A stretch of DNA of 64,000 nt. Origin: Peptoniphilus grossensis ph5. GTDB lineage: Bacteria; Bacillota; Clostridia; Tissierellales; Peptoniphilaceae. The notes under the pieces are model-generated. The model ran no database searches and had not been told where the DNA came from. It was given only the letters and a program-made list of their open reading frames with translations. Positions 60,301-64,000 of the stretch are shown here, in pieces. Positions within the stretch are counted from its first letter, which is position 1; each line of letters opens with the position of its first letter. The DNA is taken from contig NZ_HE978567.1 in the NCBI RefSeq assembly GCF_000311825.1, positions 477,826-541,825 of the forward strand, read 5' to 3'. A program made the translations under genes and the position numbers.

Positions 60301-61788
60301 TTATTTTGCCCAGTTCATGGAATATTTTACAGCTTCGTGCCATCTCTTCATCTTTTTATCTCTCTCTTCATCTTCCATTATTGGCTCAAAATATTTTTCT
60401 ACTTCATTGTTTTCTTTTATTTCGTCAATATTTTTCCAGAAGCCAACTGCAAGTCCTGCCATATAACAAGCTCCAAGCGCTGTAAGTTCTACTACCTTTG
60501 GTCTTGTGACTTCAACTCCAAGAATGTCTGATAAGAATTGCATCAAGAAATTATTTTTGCTGACTCCACCATCCACTTTCAAAGATTTAATTTTTGTATT
60601 TGAATCTTCTTGCATGGCTTCCACTACATCGCAGCTTAGGTATGCTATTGACTCCAAGGCTGCCCTTATTATGTGATATTTATTGACTGAACCTGTAAGA
60701 CCAACTATAGATCCCCTGGCGTATTGGTCCCAATAGGGTGCACCTAAACCAGTAAAGGCTGGTATAAAGTAGCAGTCGTTGGTGTCTTTTACCTTGCTCG
60801 CCATATATTCTGAGTCATCTGCTTGGTCAAGTATTCTAAGGTTATCCCTCAAGAAATTAATGCAAGACCCTGCTTCAAAAATTGAGCCTTCAAGGGCATA
60901 TTTAACCTCTCCATTTATGGACCAAGCAATAGTAGATACAAGTCCATTTTGTGACCTTATGAGCTGGTCGCCAGTATTCATGAGTATGAAGGCACCTGTG
61001 CCAAAAGTGGATTTTGCCATTCCCTTTTCAAAAGAGGCTGTGCCAAAAAGTGATGACTGCTGGTCGCCTATTGCCGCTGCAATTGGTATCTCGCAGCCCA
61101 AATATTTTGACTTGCTCTTGCCATAGACTTCGCTTGAATTTTTTATTTCTGGCAGCATGGACTTAGGTATATCAAAAATTTCTAAAAGTTCGTCGTCCCA
61201 CTTCTTTTCTTTTATGTTAAACAACATAGTTCTTGACGCATTTGTGTAGTCAGTTATGTGAACTTCGCCGTCTGTGAGCTTATAGATGAGATAAGTCTCC
61301 ACTGTTCCAAACAATAGTTCTCCTCTCTCTGCCATTTCTCTTGCGCCTTCTACATTTTCAAGAATCCATCTGATTTTTGTGGCAGAAAAATAGGGGTCTA
61401 TTACTAGGCCTGTCTTTTCTTTTATTTTTTCTTCAAGACCCTTTTCTTTTAACTCTTCGCAATATTTTGAAGTCCTCTTACATTGCCAAACTATGGCGTT
61501 ATAGACTGGCTCCATAGTCTTTTTGTTCCAGACAATTGTCGTCTCTCTTTGGTTTGTGATGCCTATTGCAGCAATATCCTTTGGGTCAATTCCCTTACGA
61601 GACATAGCTTCCACTGCAGTACCAATTTGCTTTGACCAAAGGTCTTCTGCTTCTTCTTCAACATAGCCAGGCTTTGGAAAGTGTTTAATTAATTCCTTTT
61701 GTGCAACTGATACTGGATTCCCTTTTTTATCAAAAATTATAGTTCTTGCGGATGTTGTACCTGCATCAAATGCCATTATGTATTTCAT
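60301..61788 (-). CDS. glpK: Glycerol kinase
   Basis: 495 residues, FGGY family. Opening [15 protein letters not shown] binds ATP phosphate; [15 protein letters not shown] and [13 protein letters not shown] line the glycerol site; [21 protein letters not shown], and [13 protein letters not shown] are FGGY landmarks; [20 protein letters not shown] is the second signature. Produces glycerol-3-phosphate. The start follows GGATGGTGATTAA. No glpF or glpD lies in the window. Confidence 0.97.
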   Translation of the reverse strand: MKYIMAFDAGTTSARTIIFDKKGNPVSVAQKELIKHFPKPGYVEEEAEDLWSKQIGTAVEAMSRKGIDPKDIAAIGITNQRETTIVWNKKTMEPVYNAIVWQCKRTSKYCEELKEKGLEEKIKEKTGLVIDPYFSATKIRWILENVEGAREMAERGELLFGTVETYLIYKLTDGEVHITDYTNASRTMLFNIKEKKWDDELLEIFDIPKSMLPEIKNSSEVYGKSKSKYLGCEIPIAAAIGDQQSSLFGTASFEKGMAKSTFGTGAFILMNTGDQLIRSQNGLVSTIAWSINGEVKYALEGSIFEAGSCINFLRDNLRILDQADDSEYMASKVKDTNDCYFIPAFTGLGAPYWDQYARGSIVGLTGSVNKYHIIRAALESIAYLSCDVVEAMQEDSNTKIKSLKVDGGVSKNNFLMQFLSDILGVEVTRPKVVELTALGACYMAGLAVGFWKNIDEIKENNEVEKYFEPIMEDEERDKKMKRWHEAVKYSMNWAK

Positions 61789-61803
61789 TTAATCACCATC
61801 CTT

Positions 61804-61820
61804 ATTATATCATTAATGAT
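61804..61820 (-). promoter_or_regulatory. glpK promoter -10 with a 12-bp palindrome
   Basis: TATAAT on the minus strand (61804-61809) abuts the perfect palindrome ATCATTAATGAT (61809-61820). A regulator bound there would cover the spacer. The TTGCAA upstream is at a non-ideal 19-bp distance. Confidence 0.4.
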
Positions 61821-61876
61821 AGAGTTTTTTGCAATTTAACTTTTTTCCAATAAGTGCTATAATTATTTTAATCTTT

Positions 61877-61952
61877 GCTGATATGGCTCAGCTGGTAGAG
61901 CAATTGATTCGTAATCAATAGGTCGGCGGTTCAAATCCGCCTATCAGCTCCA
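61877..61952 (+). tRNA. tRNA-Thr (anticodon CGT)
   Basis: 76 nt with encoded CCA. Acceptor GCTGATA pairs with TATCAGC; D arm GCTC..GAGC; anticodon stem ATTGA/TCAAT around loop TTCGTAA (anticodon 61910-61912, reads ACG); T arm GGCGG TTCAAAT CCGCC. G1-C72 and C2-G71 with anticodon G35, U36 agree with threonine identity. An extended -10 TGCTATAAT (61855-61863) lies just upstream. Confidence 0.97.
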
Positions 61953-61963
61953 TTTTATATGAG

Positions 61964-61996
61964 AAAAGCTGACTTATAAAAGCCAGCTTTTTTTAT
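61964..61996. terminator. Terminator after the tRNA gene, probably bidirectional
   Basis: AAAGCTG/CAGCTTT stem with T7 on the + strand; A-rich flank for the convergent gene. Confidence 0.75.
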
Positions 61997-62409
61997 CTTC
62001 CATATTTTTCTATAATATTATCAATCATTTTTGAATCTTTTGAACTGATATTGTAATAAATATTGTTTACTCTAATAGTAAGTCCAGTCTTCACAAAGGA
62101 AATCTTGTTTCCGCTTGTAAAGTAGACATTTATATAGTTTGCAATCTCAGCATTGGTGTCCTTGTTTGCTTGTTTTCCTCTCAAACCATTTAAATCTTTT
62201 ACTATTTTATTTACAGTTTTATCTTCCTTTATTGTCTTCATATTATCTGTCTTAAATCCGATTATTTCAATATAATCTACATCTTTTGGATTGATATCTA
62301 CTATTTTATTTCGTGATGAAACTAGGCTCACTCCAAAAAACATAATCACCACAAAAAATATGAAGAGAACAATTTTTGATTTATTTAATTTTCTTCCTTT
62401 TCTCGCCAT
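61993..62409 (-). CDS. Membrane-anchored small protein, 138 residues
   Basis: Basic N-terminus (MARKGRKLNKSK), one membrane helix (~13-31), then a ~105-residue extracytoplasmic domain (DYIEIIGFKTDNMKTIKED, VNKIVKDLNGLRGK, NYINVYFTSGNKISFVKTGLTIRVNNIYYNIS). I do not recognise it. Its start shares a base with the PhzF stop (TAATG), so it is translationally coupled in the parB-phzF operon. Confidence 0.7.
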   Translation of the reverse strand: MARKGRKLNKSKIVLFIFFVVIMFFGVSLVSSRNKIVDINPKDVDYIEIIGFKTDNMKTIKEDKTVNKIVKDLNGLRGKQANKDTNAEIANYINVYFTSGNKISFVKTGLTIRVNNIYYNISSKDSKMIDNIIEKYGR

Positions 62410-63299
62410 TATATATATAAAACTCCATTCATAAATACGTAAGCTCTTCCCCCGACGCGAACTCTATTCTCTCTATCAGCTATACTTGTATAGACCTTGG
62501 AAATTCTGCCAATGTAATCGCCCTGTATCGCTGTTAAACTCTTTTCTTCAGTGATTTTATTTGAGCTTAAATAATACATGGTTGCAGCAGTTGATGTGCC
62601 ACTTCCAAACTCTTCGTCTTCACCAATTATTGGAGAAAAAGTTCTCTGTTTAATTTCTTTTCCATCCTTTGTTGTAAAGGCGTGAATAGAAATTATATTT
62701 TCTTCCTCTGAAATTTTTAGTGCCTCTTTTTTATCAAGGACGATTGAAGATAGGGCTCTTTCATCTTTCACAGGCACTAGAATGTCGCAAGTTCCTGTTG
62801 AAATTTTTTCCATAGTCAAGTTTTCGCAGATTTCAAGTCCAATATCGTCCTTCTTTAAATTTAGAATCTTTAGAATTCTATCTTGGTCCTCAAATTTTTC
62901 TTCTAAGAGAACATCTAAATTCATGTAGACATTTTGAATTTTTCCATCCTTATACTCAAGCTCAACTGGAATCTTTCCAATTTTTGTGTGTTGAATAATT
63001 TTCTTTATGCCTTCATCTTCACTTTTAATATATTCATTTTCTGCGAGAGCATAAAAAGTTGCAACAGTGGCGTGTCCACACAAGTTAATTTCTCCATGAG
63101 GAGTAAAAAATCTCGTCAAATAACGGTCTCTATCCAGTTCTCTTACAAATACAATTACCGATTGATTTATGTCTTTGGCAATATTTTCCATGTCGAGATC
63201 AGTGAGTCTCCCGTCGTCAATTACAACTCCTGTTGAATTTCCCATAAAGGCCCTATCTGAAAAGGCTGATACTAAATATGTTGTATAAAATCTCTTCAT
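62409..63299 (-). CDS. PhzF-family isomerase-like protein
   Basis: 296 residues with the PhzF twofold hotdog-like fold: VSAFSDRAFMGNSTGVVIDD, NQSVIVFVRE with a conserved acidic residue nearby, RFFTPHGEINLCGHATVATFYAL, and FSPIIGEDEEFGSGTSTAATMYYL in the second half. The metabolic role outside phenazine producers is unknown. It starts 3 nt after the parB stop. Confidence 0.9.
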   Translation of the reverse strand: MKRFYTTYLVSAFSDRAFMGNSTGVVIDDGRLTDLDMENIAKDINQSVIVFVRELDRDRYLTRFFTPHGEINLCGHATVATFYALAENEYIKSEDEGIKKIIQHTKIGKIPVELEYKDGKIQNVYMNLDVLLEEKFEDQDRILKILNLKKDDIGLEICENLTMEKISTGTCDILVPVKDERALSSIVLDKKEALKISEEENIISIHAFTTKDGKEIKQRTFSPIIGEDEEFGSGTSTAATMYYLSSNKITEEKSLTAIQGDYIGRISKVYTSIADRENRVRVGGRAYVFMNGVLYI

Positions 63300-63302
63300 A
63301 TG

Positions 63303-64000
63303 TCACAAAGCCCTCTGTAAAATATAATCTGCAATCCTTGATAAGTCTTCATCACCATAATATTCGATCTCAATCTTTCCGATTTTTCCTCTTTTTTTGA
63401 TGCTTACCTTAGTTCCAAGTGTTCTCTCAATTTCATTTCTTAGGTCTTCCATGAAAATATCCGCAATCTCTCTCTTATCTGCCCTTGTGTTTCCACTATT
63501 GTCGTTAACAGGAAGGGAGTGTTTGATAATTTTCATAGCTTCCTTGTACTGTTTGTCGCCATCTTTAATAGATAGCAAATTTTTTCCATGAGATGTGCTG
63601 ATTTTTTCTTCTTCCAGTAGTTTTAAAACTCTTGGGTCAAGCTTTAAAAGTCTAATGGTATTTCCAATATATTGTCTACTCTTGCCAATTTCATCTGCAA
63701 GTTCCTTTTGTGTCAAATCTTGTGAATCCAAAAGGTGTTTGTAGCTCATAGCTTCTTCTACTGGGTTTAAATCTTTTCTTTGAATGTTTTCTATAATTGC
63801 AATTCTGCTTGAAATTTCGTCAGAAACATCTTTTACAATAGCAGGAACGCTTGTAAGTCCTGCCTCTATTGCAGCTCTATATCGTCTTTCTCCAGCTATA
63901 ATTTCGTACTTTTCATCCTTTTTTTTAAGAAGTAGGGGTTGAATTACTCCATATTTTTCAATGGATTTTGATAAATCATTTAACTCATCTTTGTCAAAAT
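63303..64000 (-). CDS. parB: Chromosome-partitioning protein ParB (5' end outside window)
   Basis: The frame is open through the right edge, so ~232 codons of the 3' part are visible; the ATG at 63749 is internal. ParB CTPase motif GERRYRAA and ENIQRKDLNPVEEA lie at ~63780-63900. The helix-turn-helix (LTQKELADEIGKSRQYIGNTIRLLKLDPRV) binds parS, and KISTSHGKNLLSI follows; the C-terminal ~45 residues form the dimerisation domain. An A8 tract (63919-63926) is read in frame here. ParA would be expected just beyond the edge. Confidence 0.96.
   Translation of the reverse strand, partial: FDKDELNDLSKSIEKYGVIQPLLLKKKDEKYEIIAGERRYRAAIEAGLTSVPAIVKDVSDEISSRIAIIENIQRKDLNPVEEAMSYKHLLDSQDLTQKELADEIGKSRQYIGNTIRLLKLDPRVLKLLEEEKISTSHGKNLLSIKDGDKQYKEAMKIIKHSLPVNDNSGNTRADKREIADIFMEDLRNEIERTLGTKVSIKKRGKIGKIEIEYYGDEDLSRIADYILQRAL

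Noticed and set aside
63303-63749. Stand-alone 148-residue DNA-binding protein
   Set aside because: The frame is open to the window edge and the upstream part contains ParB motifs, so this is the ParB C-terminal part.

Overview
The window is chromosomal DNA of a low-GC Gram-positive anaerobe. Clear Shine-Dalgarno sites (AGGAGG and GGTG types), TATAAT/TTGACA promoters, an rpsF-ssb-rpsR operon, long-form Hpf, SLH-domain and LCP cell-wall proteins, an orphan-type selD cluster and parB at the right edge suggest a Clostridia/Tissierellia relative, possibly one of the anaerobic cocci (Peptoniphilaceae). The genus is inference. ParB and rpsF-ssb-rpsR often lie near oriC, so the window may be origin-proximal.

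Layout. 1-7.2 kb: end of a MoxR ATPase gene with a VWA partner, alkaline phosphatase, hpf, a FUSC-type exporter with a broken 5' end, and a large unknown protein. 7.2-16.2 kb: YjiH-type membrane protein, stalk-domain protein, rpsF-ssb-rpsR, mgsA, a frameshifted DUF296 gene, pepT, an LCP protein, a DUF188-glutaredoxin fusion and a nitroreductase. 16.2-20.2 kb: ABC transporter plus NarL-type two-component operon, headed by an unlisted 49-residue membrane peptide. 20.2-23.1 kb: UPF0210/ACT pair and a lipoprotein. 23.1-27.8 kb: an SLH-anchored phosphatase and a YibE/F protein between decayed insertion-sequence ends. 27.8-35.3 kb: glutamine-amidotransferase-like hydrolase, MATE pump, selD-yedF-DUF3343-cysteine desulfurase-degV operon, tadA, PAP2 phosphatase. 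35.4-42.9 kb: heterodimeric ABC exporter, GntR-ABC operon, PLD-like protein. 43-48.4 kb: copper operon copA-csoR followed by five tandem lipoprotein genes. 48.5-55.1 kb: Fic protein, hemerythrin-like protein, threonine aldolase, CobD-like aminotransferase, TraB-like protein, cysteine desulfidase. 55.3-60.2 kb: Bce-type two-component/ABC module. 60.3-64 kb: glpK, tRNA-Thr, a small membrane protein, PhzF and partial parB.

The most notable signals are: (1) a copper operon in which copA carries a complete 69-residue CopZ-like domain at its end with its own ribosome-binding site and ATG, is followed by csoR, and runs into five tandem lipoprotein genes repeated at exactly 478 bp; (2) a scar showing that the lipoprotein array grew by recombination with the 3' end of csoR; (3) Pho-box-like TTTACA repeats at exact 22-bp spacing upstream of both exported phosphatases; (4) two genes broken at A8 tracts; (5) several clean operator candidates. 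Functions are assigned by reading conserved motifs; no database search was possible.
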